Of a DNA stretch of 64,000 nucleotides, positions 1-9,239 are shown in pieces (positions within the stretch are counted from its first letter, which is position 1; each line of letters starts with the position of its first letter). A program made the translations under genes and the position numbers. The notes under the pieces are model-generated. The model did not search any database. It saw only the letters and a program-made list of their open reading frames with translations, and was not told the origin of the DNA. Source of the DNA: Marivita sp041725935 (GTDB lineage: Bacteria > Pseudomonadota > Alphaproteobacteria > Rhodobacterales > Rhodobacteraceae); contig JBGRQD010000004.1 of the NCBI GenBank assembly GCA_041725935.1, positions 186,001 through 250,000 on the forward strand. Reading direction: 5' to 3'.

Positions 1-354
1 CACGATGTCCATGACCGGGCTGCGGGTCTGCCACGAGATCACGCGCAACTCGCCCTGGTACAGCTGCGTATCGGGCAGCCAGCCAAGCAGGCTGCTTGAG
101 CTGGTGAGCCAGTCGATGAACACCTTGGGTTCGATCCAGAACACCTGGACCAGCCATTTCCAGTATTGCACCAACGGCGGCTCACCGACGCCAAGCGCCT
201 GGCGCATCAGCTCCTTCACCTCGGGCGGAACGGTCAGGGGCACCTGCGCCATCGGATCGCCGGGGGCGAGTTGCAGCAGCATGAAGATGACAAAACTGAT
301 GAACAGAAGCGTCGGAACGGCGAGTACAAGTCGTCGGACGGCAAAAGTGAGCAT
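1..354 (-). CDS. ABC transporter permease, DppB type (3' end outside window)
   Basis: This is the first 118 codons of an inner-membrane permease of a peptide/opine-type ABC importer; the rest lies left of the window. The N-terminus has a short basic stretch, then a hydrophobic segment at about residues 9-28, and then LLQLAPGDP, the signature that follows the first membrane helix in DppB/OppB permeases. The ATG at 354 is the only sensible start. It lies about 110 bp downstream of the binding-protein gene on the same strand, so the two are probably co-transcribed. The substrate cannot be told from this fragment; the family imports di- or oligopeptides, nickel or opines. The family call is firm from the N-terminal pattern. 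Confidence 0.85.
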   Translation of the reverse strand, partial: MLTFAVRRLVLAVPTLLFISFVIFMLLQLAPGDPMAQVPLTVPPEVKELMRQALGVGEPPLVQYWKWLVQVFWIEPKVFIDWLTSSSSLLGWLPDTQLYQGELRVISWQTRSPVMDIV

Positions 355-461
355 GCTAGGCGCCTCGGGTCATGAGTCTTTGGGGCTGCGTGACATCAGG
401 GCGGGCCCAAGTCAAAGCACAATGTCACCGGGGGCGCAGTGCCCCCGGTGTTCGGGTCCGA

Positions 462-2168
462 TCAGTTGGACTCGATGCGGTACCAGTCTGCAACGTTCCA
501 CAATTCGCTGTCCCAGACGTTCAGGACAACGCCGCCAAGGCTGTTGGCATGTGCCGACAGACGGCCACGGTGGACCAGCGGAATGATGCCGCCATTGTTG
601 ACAGCCATCGCGCTGAGTTCGCGGCCAATGCGCTGACGCTCGGCCATATCGGCGGTCTGTGTCAGCTCGGCATGCAGGGCGTCATACTCTTCCATGCAGA
701 AGCGCGAGATGTTCTCGCCCTGCCACTGTGTCTCTGGACGCGGGGCGTTTTCACACAGGCCGTTGCCCAGATAGGATTGAGGATCTGTGCCGTTGAAGGT
801 GTTGGCGTACATCTGAACGTCGGCATAGAACTTCTGGAACGTGTCGGGCGAACCCGGGTCACCACCGAAGAAGACCGAGGAGTCGACATTGCGCAGTTCG
901 ACTTCAAAGCCGATCTGTTCCCACCATTCCTTGATCAGCGCCTGGAAGTCCTGACGGACGGCATTGGTCGAGGTCTGGTACAGCATCGAGAGCGGAACGC
1001 CATTGTGCTCGCGCACGCCGTCGCCGTCGGTGTCGACGATTCCCGCTTCGTCCAGCAGCGCCTTTGCGCCTTCGATGTCCTGTGTTTCGCAGCCCTCGAA
1101 TGTGGAAGCAAAGGCTTCGGGCGCCGGAACCCAGGAACAGCCGACCTTGCCGGCCTGTCCATAGCCGATTTCAACCAGCAGCGGACGGTCGATGGCCATC
1201 GACAGGGCCTTGTAGACTGCCGGTTCCTGCAGGAACGGGTGCGGATGCATCGCGGTGGAGCGTTCGCCCTCGGGCAGGCTCGGGTCGGGATTGGTCTGGT
1301 TGACCATGATGCGCTCGAGCAGCGGACCAAAGCCCGCAACGGCAACACCCTGGCCGCCGGCTTCCATCGCGGCGATCACGTCGGGCGCAAGTTGGAGGTT
1401 CCAGGCGTAGTCGAATTCGCCGGTTTCCATCACGGCCTGACCGGCTGCGCGGGCGTCGCCGCCGCCCTTGAAGGTCACGCTTGCAAAGGCAGGCTTGGCC
1501 GGGTCGCGGAAGTTGGGGTTGGCCGACATGGTGATCACGTCGTTCGGCTTGAATTCATCCACGACAAACGGACCGGTGCCGATCGGGTTGAAGTTCTGTT
1601 CGGTGCAGGTCGACGCGGCCGCGCCAAGGCAGCCGGCGAATTGCGCAGCCTGCAGGATCGGGCTTTCACCGCCGACAAACGGGCCATAGGGGTTGGGGGT
1701 CGGACCTTCGAAAGTGACGACGACGGTCAGGTCGTCCGGTGTCTCGACGCTTGCGACGCCATTGAACTTGGTCAGCTGCGCGCAGCCGCCTTCGGGATGG
1801 GTGCAGTATTCATGGGTGAACGCCACGTCCGCCGATGTGAAGGGTGTACCATCCGACCACACCAGTCCGGGCGTGATCTTCCATGTGATCGTCGTCAGGT
1901 CTTCGCTGACACCGCCATTTGCCACGGTCGGCACTTCTTCGACCAGCCACGGGACCAGTTCGCCCTGTTCGTTGTAGCGCGCCAGCGGCTCGAGAATCAT
2001 CGACGCGGCTTCAACGTCCTTGGTGCCGCCAGACAGGAACGGCGTCAGGATGGACGGCGCTTGCCAATAGATGATCTTGACCTCGCCATCGGAGCCACGC
2101 TCTGCGAAGGCCGCAGGCGCAAGGGCTACGCCAGCGGCGGCCCCCAAGAGTAGGGATTTGAGTCTCAT
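462..2168 (-). CDS. Peptide-type ABC transporter substrate-binding protein
   Basis: A periplasmic binding protein of the SBP_bac_5 (DppA/OppA) family, 568 residues. The N-terminus is a clear Sec signal, MRLKSLLLGAAAGVALA followed by AFA and a likely cleavage site near residue 22. The mature part holds the family pattern of a lobe that reads LEPLARYNEQGELVPWL, and KALSMAIDRPLLVEIGYG further on. A GTG 21 bp upstream is possible, but the ATG at 2168 has AAGGAGAG 6-8 bases before it and puts the signal peptide at the very start. It precedes the DppB-type permease and lies divergent from the fused ATPase, giving most of one transporter. The ligand is unknown. The neighbouring deacylases suggest peptides or acylated amino acids, which is inference. 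Confidence 0.93.
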   Translation of the reverse strand: MRLKSLLLGAAAGVALAPAAFAERGSDGEVKIIYWQAPSILTPFLSGGTKDVEAASMILEPLARYNEQGELVPWLVEEVPTVANGGVSEDLTTITWKITPGLVWSDGTPFTSADVAFTHEYCTHPEGGCAQLTKFNGVASVETPDDLTVVVTFEGPTPNPYGPFVGGESPILQAAQFAGCLGAAASTCTEQNFNPIGTGPFVVDEFKPNDVITMSANPNFRDPAKPAFASVTFKGGGDARAAGQAVMETGEFDYAWNLQLAPDVIAAMEAGGQGVAVAGFGPLLERIMVNQTNPDPSLPEGERSTAMHPHPFLQEPAVYKALSMAIDRPLLVEIGYGQAGKVGCSWVPAPEAFASTFEGCETQDIEGAKALLDEAGIVDTDGDGVREHNGVPLSMLYQTSTNAVRQDFQALIKEWWEQIGFEVELRNVDSSVFFGGDPGSPDTFQKFYADVQMYANTFNGTDPQSYLGNGLCENAPRPETQWQGENISRFCMEEYDALHAELTQTADMAERQRIGRELSAMAVNNGGIIPLVHRGRLSAHANSLGGVVLNVWDSELWNVADWYRIESN

Positions 2169-2433
2169 CAGTCTCTCCTTGTTGGACACAGTTTGCCCGT
2201 GTCGTTTTCATTGGCGGGAACGCCCGGCGCGGTGTCGTTTTGGGTTTCTGCGCGGAATGCACCGGAACCTCTCTGAAAACGCGCAGGTTTTTCCCCCTGT
2301 CCGCGCATCGAAACAGCTTTTGCGCAAAATGCAAGTCCCGTGGGAGCGATAACACGGGCGACGTCGAGACACCGTTTGACTCTGGCCCCGCGTCGGTTAG
2401 CGTTTGAGCAACGATAGCAAAAGGACCGCGCCC
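2169..2433. promoter_or_regulatory. Divergent intergenic region, ABC transporter
   Basis: A 265-base gap between the divergent binding-protein gene and the ATPase gene must hold the promoters for both. I see no clear inverted repeat or strong -35/-10 pair, so no site is named. A small region with TTTTGCGCAAAATGCAA around 2317-2333 is a partial palindrome (TTTTGCGCAAAA) and is the best operator candidate. Confidence 0.4.
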
Positions 2434-4254
2434 ATGCCGGATGGCAGCATCGCCAAAATCGAGAATCTTCGCGTCGAGTTCCAGACGAAGGCGGGCACGG
2501 TGGTCGGGGTCGAGGACGTGTCCTTCGACATCAACCCCGGCGAAACCGTCTGTGTGGTGGGCGAATCCGGGTCCGGCAAATCGGTGTCGTCGCTCGCGCT
2601 GATGCGGCTGATCGAATATGGCGGCGGTGACATCGCGGGCGGGCGGCTGCTGTTTGACCGCAAGGATGCGGGCACCGTCGACCTGTCGGAAACCGATCAG
2701 GATCTGATGCGCACGATCCGCGGCAACGAGATCGGAATGATCTTTCAGGAGCCGATGACCGCGCTCAACCCGGTCTTTACCGTGGGCAAGCAGCTGACCG
2801 AAGGATTGCGGCTGCACAAGAACATGAGCAAATCGCAGGCGGAGGCGCGGGCGCTGGACCTGATGCGGCAGGTGCGCATTCCCGAACCGGAACGGCGGCT
2901 CAAGCAGTTTCCGCACGAACTGTCCGGCGGGATGCGGCAGCGCGTGGTTATCGCGATGGCGCTGGCCTGCGAGCCGCGCCTGCTCATCGCGGACGAACCG
3001 ACCACCGCGCTGGATGTGACCATCCAGGCCGAGATCCTTGCCCTTATGGACCGGCTGAAGCGCGAGACCGGCACGGCGGTGATGTTCATCACCCATGACA
3101 TGGCCGTGGTGGCGCAGATGGCCGACCGCGTGGTGGTGATGTTCCGCGGGAACAAGGTCGAAGAGGGAACCGTCGAGGAAATCTTCGAGAATCCGCAGCA
3201 CCCTTACACCAAGTCGCTGCTGGCGGCTGTGCCCAAGCTGGGCGAGATGACGGGCACCGATCTGCCGCGCCCGATGCGGCTTCTGGGGCGCGACGGTTCC
3301 GAAGTACCACCGATCACCGGGTCGGACGAGGTGCTGCTCGAGGTCAAGAACCTGACAACACGCTTCGCGGTCAAGGGTGGGTTCCTGCGCCGCACCATCG
3401 CCAATGTGCACGCGGTCGAAGACCTGTCGTTCTCGGTCAACAAAGGCCAGACGCTGAGCCTTGTGGGCGAATCCGGCTGTGGCAAATCCACGGCCGGGCG
3501 GTCCATCCTGCGGCTGGTCGAGCCGATGCAGGGCAGCGTTTACCTTGATGGCAAGAACATCATGGCGCTGACGCAACCCGAACTGCGCGAGGCGCGGCGC
3601 GACATGCAGATGGTGTTTCAGGACCCGTTCGCCTCGCTCAATCCGCAGATGCAGCTGTCCGATCAGGTGTCGGAACCGATGCGCAATTTCGGCATGGGAT
3701 CGAGCGCCGAGATGCAGAAACGTGTCGAGATGCTGTTTGACCGAGTCGAGTTGCCGCGCAGCTTCATGCAGCGCTATCCGCACGAATTGTCTGGTGGTCA
3801 GCGGCAGCGCATCGCCATTGCCCGCGCACTCGCGCTGAACCCCAAGTTGATCGTGTCGGACGAGGCGGTGTCGGCGCTGGACGTGTCGGTGCAGGCGCAG
3901 GTGTTGAACCTGATGTTGGAATTGCAGGCAGAACTGGGGATTTCATTCCTCTTCATCAGCCACGACATGGCCGTGGTCGAACGGGTCAGCCACCATGTGG
4001 GCGTGATGTATCTGGGCCGGATCGTGGAAATCGGGCCGCGCCGCGCTGTGTTCGAGAACCCGCAGCACCCCTATACGCAAGCGCTGATGAAGGCGGTGCC
4101 GATTGCCGATCCGCGCAAGCGCAAGTCGGAGAAGGATTTGAACTTCAAGCCGATTCCATCACCGATCCATGGGCTGGACTATGAGCCGGAACCGTCGATC
4201 TACCGCGAGGTCGAACCCGGTCACAAAGTGCTGATCACCGACAGTGGCTACTGA
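2434..4254 (+). CDS. Fused double ATP-binding subunit of a peptide-type ABC transporter
   Basis: One 606-residue polypeptide carries both ATPase domains that are separate proteins (DppD and DppF) in many bacteria. The first domain has Walker A GESGSGKS at residues 43-50 and the signature LSGGMRQR. The second has GESGCGKS at 345-352 and LSGGQRQR. Both have Walker B and an H-loop context (FITHDMAVV, FISHDMAVV), and oligopeptide-transporter tails (NPQHPYTKSLL, NPQHPYTQALM) follow each domain. A TTG at 2404 is in frame, but the ATG at 2434 has AAAAGGA eight bases upstream and was chosen. It powers the importer whose other genes run the opposite way. The fused form is common in alphaproteobacteria. 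Confidence 0.95.
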   Translation: MPDGSIAKIENLRVEFQTKAGTVVGVEDVSFDINPGETVCVVGESGSGKSVSSLALMRLIEYGGGDIAGGRLLFDRKDAGTVDLSETDQDLMRTIRGNEIGMIFQEPMTALNPVFTVGKQLTEGLRLHKNMSKSQAEARALDLMRQVRIPEPERRLKQFPHELSGGMRQRVVIAMALACEPRLLIADEPTTALDVTIQAEILALMDRLKRETGTAVMFITHDMAVVAQMADRVVVMFRGNKVEEGTVEEIFENPQHPYTKSLLAAVPKLGEMTGTDLPRPMRLLGRDGSEVPPITGSDEVLLEVKNLTTRFAVKGGFLRRTIANVHAVEDLSFSVNKGQTLSLVGESGCGKSTAGRSILRLVEPMQGSVYLDGKNIMALTQPELREARRDMQMVFQDPFASLNPQMQLSDQVSEPMRNFGMGSSAEMQKRVEMLFDRVELPRSFMQRYPHELSGGQRQRIAIARALALNPKLIVSDEAVSALDVSVQAQVLNLMLELQAELGISFLFISHDMAVVERVSHHVGVMYLGRIVEIGPRRAVFENPQHPYTQALMKAVPIADPRKRKSEKDLNFKPIPSPIHGLDYEPEPSIYREVEPGHKVLITDSGY

Positions 4255-4284
4255 TCTTTTCGATCAGCGCTGCTAGGGAGCATC

Positions 4285-5214
4285 ATGGGGCGATTATTCC
4301 GTTGGGTTTTCCGTGTGCTGGTTGCTGGCACAGCTCTTCTGACGCTGGTGGCCTGTGCGCTCCACGTGACCAACAGCGAAGGCGACGTGACCATTGCACC
4401 GCCAGAGGGCGACGCGCTTCGGATTGCCAGCTACAACGTGCACTACATCATTCTGAGCCAGGAGACCGGCGCTTGGTCGGTCAGTGACTGGGAGCGGCGC
4501 AAAGGGCCTTTGGATAGCGCATTCAAGGCGTTGCAGGCCGATATTGTGGCGTTTCAGGAAATGGAAAGCTGGCAGCGTGGCAGCGACGGGTCGGTGAACC
4601 TTACCCGCGATCATCTGGCAGAGATGAACCCGGATTACGGCGTCGCCGCCACAGGCGACTGGCGGGAATTTCCGACGACACAACCGCTTTTCTACCTGAA
4701 AGACAGGTTGCAATCTGTTGATCAGGGATGGTTTTTCTTTTCAGATACGCCGGACGTGATCTATTCGCGCACTTTTAACGGATCGTTCCCGGCCTTTGCG
4801 ACATGGGTGCAGTTCGAGGACCGCGACACCGGCGCGCTGTTCCGCGTGGCGAATGTGCATTTCGAATATTCCAGCCGATCGAACCGGCGGTTGTCGGCTG
4901 CTTTGGTGCGGGACCGGATCAAACCGTGGATCGACGGTGGTGAGACCGTGTTCGTTGTCGGGGATCTGAACGTGCTGCACGGGGCGCGGACGATGGACAT
5001 TCTCGAGGAATCGGGTGTCGTCTTTGACCGCACGCCTGGTGCCACCTACCACCTGAACCGGGGCGTGCATCTGCTTGGTGCCATTGACCATCTGGCGCGC
5101 ACGCCGCAAGTTGACCTGCGCAACGGGCCGGTTGTCGTGCAAGAGCGGTTTGGCGGCGAATGGCCGTCGGACCATCATCCGGTCTACGCCGATTATCTGC
5201 TGCCCCAGCCATGA
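4285..5214 (+). CDS. Endonuclease/exonuclease/phosphatase family lipoprotein
   Basis: A 309-residue member of the EEP fold, which includes DNase I, exonuclease III and sphingomyelinases. Seen motifs are ASYNVHY near residue 50, FQEMESW, GDLNVL near 228 and the C-terminal SDHHPVYADY, which match the metal- and phosphate-binding positions. The N-terminus is hydrophobic and ends in a lipobox, LVAC with Cys at about residue 24, so it is probably an exported lipoprotein. ATG follows AGGGAGCATC. It starts 30 bases after the ATPase gene and ends 9 bases before argE, so it looks like part of that operon. Whether it cuts nucleic acid or a phosphodiester of another kind cannot be seen. Confidence 0.85.
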   Translation: MGRLFRWVFRVLVAGTALLTLVACALHVTNSEGDVTIAPPEGDALRIASYNVHYIILSQETGAWSVSDWERRKGPLDSAFKALQADIVAFQEMESWQRGSDGSVNLTRDHLAEMNPDYGVAATGDWREFPTTQPLFYLKDRLQSVDQGWFFFSDTPDVIYSRTFNGSFPAFATWVQFEDRDTGALFRVANVHFEYSSRSNRRLSAALVRDRIKPWIDGGETVFVVGDLNVLHGARTMDILEESGVVFDRTPGATYHLNRGVHLLGAIDHLARTPQVDLRNGPVVVQERFGGEWPSDHHPVYADYLLPQP

Positions 5215-5223
5215 AGTGAGCCC

Positions 5224-6390
5224 ATGCAAAACCGCCTGACCCCGCGCGCCATTCTTGACCAGTTGGTCAAATTCCCCACCGTCAGCCGCGACACCAACCT
5301 GCCGCTGATCGACTGGGTCGAGACCTATCTGACCGAGCACGGTGTGAGCAGTCACCGGCATGTGAATTCCGATGACCCTTTGAAAGCCGGGCTGTTCGCG
5401 CATGTTGGACCGGATGTCGCCGGTGGCGTGGTGCTTTCGGGTCACACCGATGTCGTGCCGACCGATGGCCAGCCGTGGAGCACCGATCCCTTCACCGTGA
5501 CCGAAAAGGACGGCAAACTGTACGGCCGCGGCACCACGGACATGAAGGGCTTTGACGCTCTTGCCATCTGGGCACTGGTCGAGGCGCAGCATCGCGGTGT
5601 CACGCGGCCCCTGCAGATCGCGCTGAGTTATGACGAAGAGATCGGCTGCACCGGCGCGCCACCCTTGATCGAAGCAATGCAGGGTGTTGTGCCGAAAGCG
5701 GATACGGTGATCGTGGGCGAGCCGACGATGCTCAAGGCGGTGACCGGGCATAAGGGCGGCAACACGTTCTGGGTGCATTTCCATGGGTTCGAGGTGCATT
5801 CCTCGATCATGCACACTGGCGTCAGCGCGATCATGTACGGTGCCAAGCTGATCGAGTGGGCGAACCGGGTGAATGCCGAAAGTGCTACTGCCACGCCGGG
5901 GCCGGTCGCGGCGCAGTTCGATCCGCCCTACACGAACATCCATGTGGGCCAGATCAAAGGCGGTACGGCGCATAACATCACCGCCAAGGATTGCGAATTC
6001 GGTCTGGGCTTTCGGGTGATTCCCGGCGAAACGCTCGAGTCGTGGGAGACCCGTTTGCGCGAGGCGGCGGCCGAGATCGAAACCGAGATGAAAGCGGTGC
6101 GTCCCGAGACGTGGATCGAGATCAAGCCCGCATTTTCCCTGCCGCCCTTCAAGCCTGAAGATGGCGGTGCGGCGGAAACGCTGGTGCGGCAACTGACCGG
6201 CGACAACGGCACGCAATATGTCTCCTACGGCACCGAGGCCAGCCATTTCCAGAGCGCGGGCTATTCGGTGGTGGTCTGCGGCCCCGGTGACATCGCCGTG
6301 GCGCATCAGCCGGATGAATACATCACCGTGGCGCAGTTCATCGAAGGGCAGGCCTTCATGGAGCGTCTTCTGGATCATCTGTCGGCATGA
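5224..6390 (+). CDS. argE: Acetylornithine deacetylase-like M20 peptidase
   Basis: A dinuclear zinc amidohydrolase of the M20/ArgE family, 388 residues, full length. Metal and catalytic residues are in place: SGHTDVVP with His74, GTTDMKG with Asp107 as the bridging ligand, and YDEEIGC with Glu138-Glu139. The C-terminal YGTEASHFQSAG is typical of ArgE. The biosynthetic reaction is N-acetylornithine to ornithine plus acetate. Because it sits in a transporter operon next to an oxidoreductase and another M20 enzyme, it may instead remove acyl groups from an imported substrate. The start ATG lies 9 bases after the preceding stop. The stop overlaps the next start as ATGA. Confidence 0.87.
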   Translation: MQNRLTPRAILDQLVKFPTVSRDTNLPLIDWVETYLTEHGVSSHRHVNSDDPLKAGLFAHVGPDVAGGVVLSGHTDVVPTDGQPWSTDPFTVTEKDGKLYGRGTTDMKGFDALAIWALVEAQHRGVTRPLQIALSYDEEIGCTGAPPLIEAMQGVVPKADTVIVGEPTMLKAVTGHKGGNTFWVHFHGFEVHSSIMHTGVSAIMYGAKLIEWANRVNAESATATPGPVAAQFDPPYTNIHVGQIKGGTAHNITAKDCEFGLGFRVIPGETLESWETRLREAAAEIETEMKAVRPETWIEIKPAFSLPPFKPEDGGAAETLVRQLTGDNGTQYVSYGTEASHFQSAGYSVVVCGPGDIAVAHQPDEYITVAQFIEGQAFMERLLDHLSA

Positions 6391-7736
6391 TCCCGTTCCC
6401 GATTTCCGAAGCCAGCCCGATTGCCTTTGCCGGGCCGTTGCCCTCCGAGACCGATGTGGTGGTCATTGGTGGCGGCGTGATCGGCGTCTGCACCGCGCTC
6501 TTTCTCGCGCGCAAGGGGCGGCGCGTGGTGTTGCTGGAAAAGGGGCGCATCGCCGGGGAACAATCCTCGCGCAACTGGGGCTGGATTCGGCAGCAGGGGC
6601 GCGATCCGGATGAGCTGCCCATCATGGTCGAGGCGAATCGGCTCTGGACCGAGCTTGCCAGCCAGACCAACGTGGATATCGGGCTCAAGCGGTCGGGGGT
6701 GACCTATCTGGCCGAGAGCGACACCGGACTGGCCGGGTTTGCCGATTGGCTGCCCTATGCGACGGCGCAGGGGGTGGATACCGAAGTGCTGGACCGTGCC
6801 GGTCTCAAGGCGCGGTTTCCCGAACTTGCCAAGGGTGGGTTTGCCGGTGCGCTGACCACGCCGTCTGACATGCGGGCCGAGCCTTGGGTGGCGGTGCCTG
6901 CGCTGGCGAGGATCGCGCTGCGCGAGGGTGCCGTGATCGTCGAGGGCTGTGCCGCGCGCAAGCTGGACCTTGAGGCGGGGCGCGTCACCGGTGTGTTCAC
7001 CGAGGCCGGGCACATCGCCTGTTCGGATGTGGTTGTCGCGGGCGGTGCGTGGTCCTCATTGTTCCTGCGGGCGCATGGCGTGGCGATACCGCAACTGTCG
7101 GTGCGGGCCAGCGCGGGCGCGACTGAGCCTGTCGCGTTGCCGCATCAGGGCGCTGCGGCGGGTGGCAAATTTGCCTTCCGCACGCGGGCGGATGGCGGGG
7201 CATCTCTGGCAGCGGGAGGCTTTCACGAATTGTTCGTGGGGCCGGACGCGGTGCGGGCCTTGCCGAAATTCCGGACGCAGCTGATGGCCGATCCGTTCGG
7301 CACGCGGTTCCTGCCTGCTGCCCCCAAGGGCTATCCCGATGCGTGGGGCACCAGGCGGAACTGGGCCGAGGACGAGGTGACGCCCTTTGAAGCCATCCGC
7401 GTGCTGAACCCGAAACCCAATGCGCGCAAGCTGCGCAAGGTGGCGTCCGAGGTTGAGGTGCTGTTCCCCGAGGTCGGGCCGATCCGCTACCGCGCGATGT
7501 GGGCGGGGATGATCGACACGATGCCCGATGTTGTCCCGGTGGTGGACCGGGTGGAGGCGATTCCCGGCCTGACCATCGGCACGGGCATGAGCGGGCACGG
7601 GTTCGGCATCGGGCCGGGGATGGGCCGGGTGCTGGCCGATCTGGTCTGCGGCGATGCGCCGGGCCATGATCTGCGCCGCTTCCGCTTGTCACGGTTCAGC
7701 GATGGCAGCGCGATGACGCTGGGTCCGGCGCTCTGA
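6387..7736 (+). CDS. FAD-dependent oxidoreductase of the DAO family
   Basis: A 449-residue flavoprotein of the D-amino-acid oxidase/glycine oxidase superfamily. The dinucleotide-binding motif is VVVIGGGVIGVCTALFLA near residues 24-41, followed by LLEKG and the loop SSRNWGWIRQQGRD, typical of a subgroup found in rhodobacterial amine catabolism operons. The C-terminal flavin contact is GTGMSGHGFGIGPGMGR. It probably oxidises an amino acid or secondary amine delivered by the upstream transporter. It overlaps argE by 4 bases and so is translationally coupled. The exact substrate is unknown. Related possibilities are sarcosine, D-amino acid or opine oxidation. Confidence 0.88.
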   Translation: MIPFPISEASPIAFAGPLPSETDVVVIGGGVIGVCTALFLARKGRRVVLLEKGRIAGEQSSRNWGWIRQQGRDPDELPIMVEANRLWTELASQTNVDIGLKRSGVTYLAESDTGLAGFADWLPYATAQGVDTEVLDRAGLKARFPELAKGGFAGALTTPSDMRAEPWVAVPALARIALREGAVIVEGCAARKLDLEAGRVTGVFTEAGHIACSDVVVAGGAWSSLFLRAHGVAIPQLSVRASAGATEPVALPHQGAAAGGKFAFRTRADGGASLAAGGFHELFVGPDAVRALPKFRTQLMADPFGTRFLPAAPKGYPDAWGTRRNWAEDEVTPFEAIRVLNPKPNARKLRKVASEVEVLFPEVGPIRYRAMWAGMIDTMPDVVPVVDRVEAIPGLTIGTGMSGHGFGIGPGMGRVLADLVCGDAPGHDLRRFRLSRFSDGSAMTLGPAL

Positions 7737-7821
7737 CCTTTGGACCCCCTTGAAGCCCGACGCGGTCTGCGCCACCTTCCGGGTCAGAGACTCCATTCAC
7801 TCAGATCAAAGGATGACCAAG

Positions 7822-8985
7822 ATGCCGGTCAAGAACCGCTTTGCCGAATTGCAGGATGAAATCACCGCGTGGCGCCGGGATTTGCATGAGAACCCCGAGA
7901 TCCTGTTCGAAACACACCGCACCAGCGCCTTGGTTGCGGACCGGCTCAAAGAGTTCGGCTGCGACGAGATCGTTACCGGTATCGGGCGCACCGGCGTTGT
8001 CGGTGTGATCAAGGGCAAGACCGACACGGCAGGCAAGGTCATCGGCCTGCGCGCCGACATGGACGCGCTGCCGATCCACGAACAGACGGGGCTTGAGTAC
8101 AAGTCCAAGACTGATGGCGCGATGCATGCCTGCGGCCATGACGGGCACACCGCGATGCTGCTGGGGGCGGCCAAGTACCTGAGCGAGACCCGCAATTTCG
8201 ACGGCACTGTCGTGGTGATCTTCCAGCCCGCCGAAGAGGGCGGCGGCGGTGGCCGCGAGATGTGCGAAGACGGCATGATGGACCGTTTCGGCATCCAGGA
8301 GGTCTACGGGATGCACAATTGGCCGGGCAAGCCGGTGGGCAGCTTTGCCATCCGCCCCGGTGCGTTCTTTGCCGCGACCGACCAGTTCGACATCACCTTC
8401 GAGGGCCGTGGCGGCCATGCGGCCAAACCGCAGGAGACCGTGGACACGACCGTGATGGCGTCGCAGGCGGTGCTGGCGTTGCAGACCATCGCCAGCCGCA
8501 ATGCCGATCCGATTGATCAGGTGGTGGTGTCGGTCACGTCGTTCGAGACCTCGTCCAAGGCGTTCAACGTGATCCCGCAGCGGGTGCAGATCAAAGGCAC
8601 GGTGCGCACCATGTCGACCGAGATGCGCGATCTGGCGGAAACCCGGATCAAGGCGATCTGTTCGGGGATCGCGGCCACGTTCGGCGGGTCCGTGGACGTC
8701 ACGTACCACCGGGGCTATCCGGTCATGGTCAACCACGACGCGCAGACCGAGTTTGCCGCCGAGGTGGCCAAGTCCGTGTCGGGTGGCTGCGAAGACGCGC
8801 CGCTGGTGATGGGGGGCGAGGATTTCGCCTTCATGCTCGAGGAACGTCCCGGCGCCTATATCCTTGTGGGCAACGGCGACAGCGCGGCGGTGCATCACCC
8901 GGAATACAACTTCAACGACGATGCGATTCCGGCGGGCTGTTCCTGGTGGGCCGAGATCGTCGAGCAGCGGATGCCTGCGGCTTAA
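7822..8985 (+). CDS. M20 family amidohydrolase (hippuricase-like)
   Basis: A 387-residue enzyme of the M20D group, which includes hippurate hydrolase, IAA-amino-acid hydrolase and N-acyl-L-amino acid amidohydrolase. The metal site is very clear: MHACGHDGHT with Cys104 and His106/His109, PAEEG with Glu138-Glu139, and the late GGEDFAFML. The reading frame is open from a TTG at 7750, but the ATG at 7822 has AAAGGA eight bases ahead and matches the family N-terminus (ITAWRRDLHENPE). It follows the oxidoreductase by 85 bases. It likely splits acyl or aroyl amino acids in the cytoplasm, which fits the transporter module. Confidence 0.92.
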   Translation: MPVKNRFAELQDEITAWRRDLHENPEILFETHRTSALVADRLKEFGCDEIVTGIGRTGVVGVIKGKTDTAGKVIGLRADMDALPIHEQTGLEYKSKTDGAMHACGHDGHTAMLLGAAKYLSETRNFDGTVVVIFQPAEEGGGGGREMCEDGMMDRFGIQEVYGMHNWPGKPVGSFAIRPGAFFAATDQFDITFEGRGGHAAKPQETVDTTVMASQAVLALQTIASRNADPIDQVVVSVTSFETSSKAFNVIPQRVQIKGTVRTMSTEMRDLAETRIKAICSGIAATFGGSVDVTYHRGYPVMVNHDAQTEFAAEVAKSVSGGCEDAPLVMGGEDFAFMLEERPGAYILVGNGDSAAVHHPEYNFNDDAIPAGCSWWAEIVEQRMPAA

Positions 8986-9008
8986 GGCTTGCGTCAGAAA
9001 GTTTGGAG

Positions 9009-9041
9009 CGGCGGGCTGCGATGGCCCGCCGTTTTGCGTTT
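9009..9041 (+). terminator. Rho-independent terminator after the M20 gene
   Basis: An 8-bp perfect stem, CGGCGGGC at 9009-9016 with GCCCGCCG at 9024-9031, is followed by TTTTGCGTTTT. It sits 24 bases past the stop and closes the transporter-catabolism operon. Confidence 0.85.
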
Positions 9042-9150
9042 TGGTTCTGATGTGGGGGGTGAAGCGGCTTTTCGGCCTGCCAAGCGCACCGCGTCCGAAC
9101 CGAGGGGTGGGCGAGAAGCGCCCGCCCCGTGGGGGCGGTTCGGGCGCTGC

Positions 9151-9169
9151 CCGTGCTTTGCACGGGCAA
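9151..9169. repeat. Perfect intergenic hairpin
   Basis: GCCCGTGC and GCACGGGC form a perfect 8-bp stem with a TTT loop in the gap between the convergent M20 and rsgA genes. There is no T-run on either side, so it may be a palindromic repeat or a terminator helper for rsgA rather than a classic terminator. Confidence 0.55.
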
Positions 9170-9239
9170 TCAGGGCAGTGGCGAGTTTGGGCGCAGGGTT
9201 CAGCAATTTGCACCACCTCACGGCGCGCCGTTTCGCGTC

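Noticed and set aside
372..2153. Long open frame on the plus strand opposite the binding-protein gene
   Set aside because: Antisense shadow of a high-GC gene; no recognisable protein motifs, while the minus-strand frame has a signal peptide and family motifs.
4741..6378. 545-codon open frame opposite the EEP and argE genes
   Set aside because: Spans two real genes and their gap on the other strand; no motif or ribosome site.
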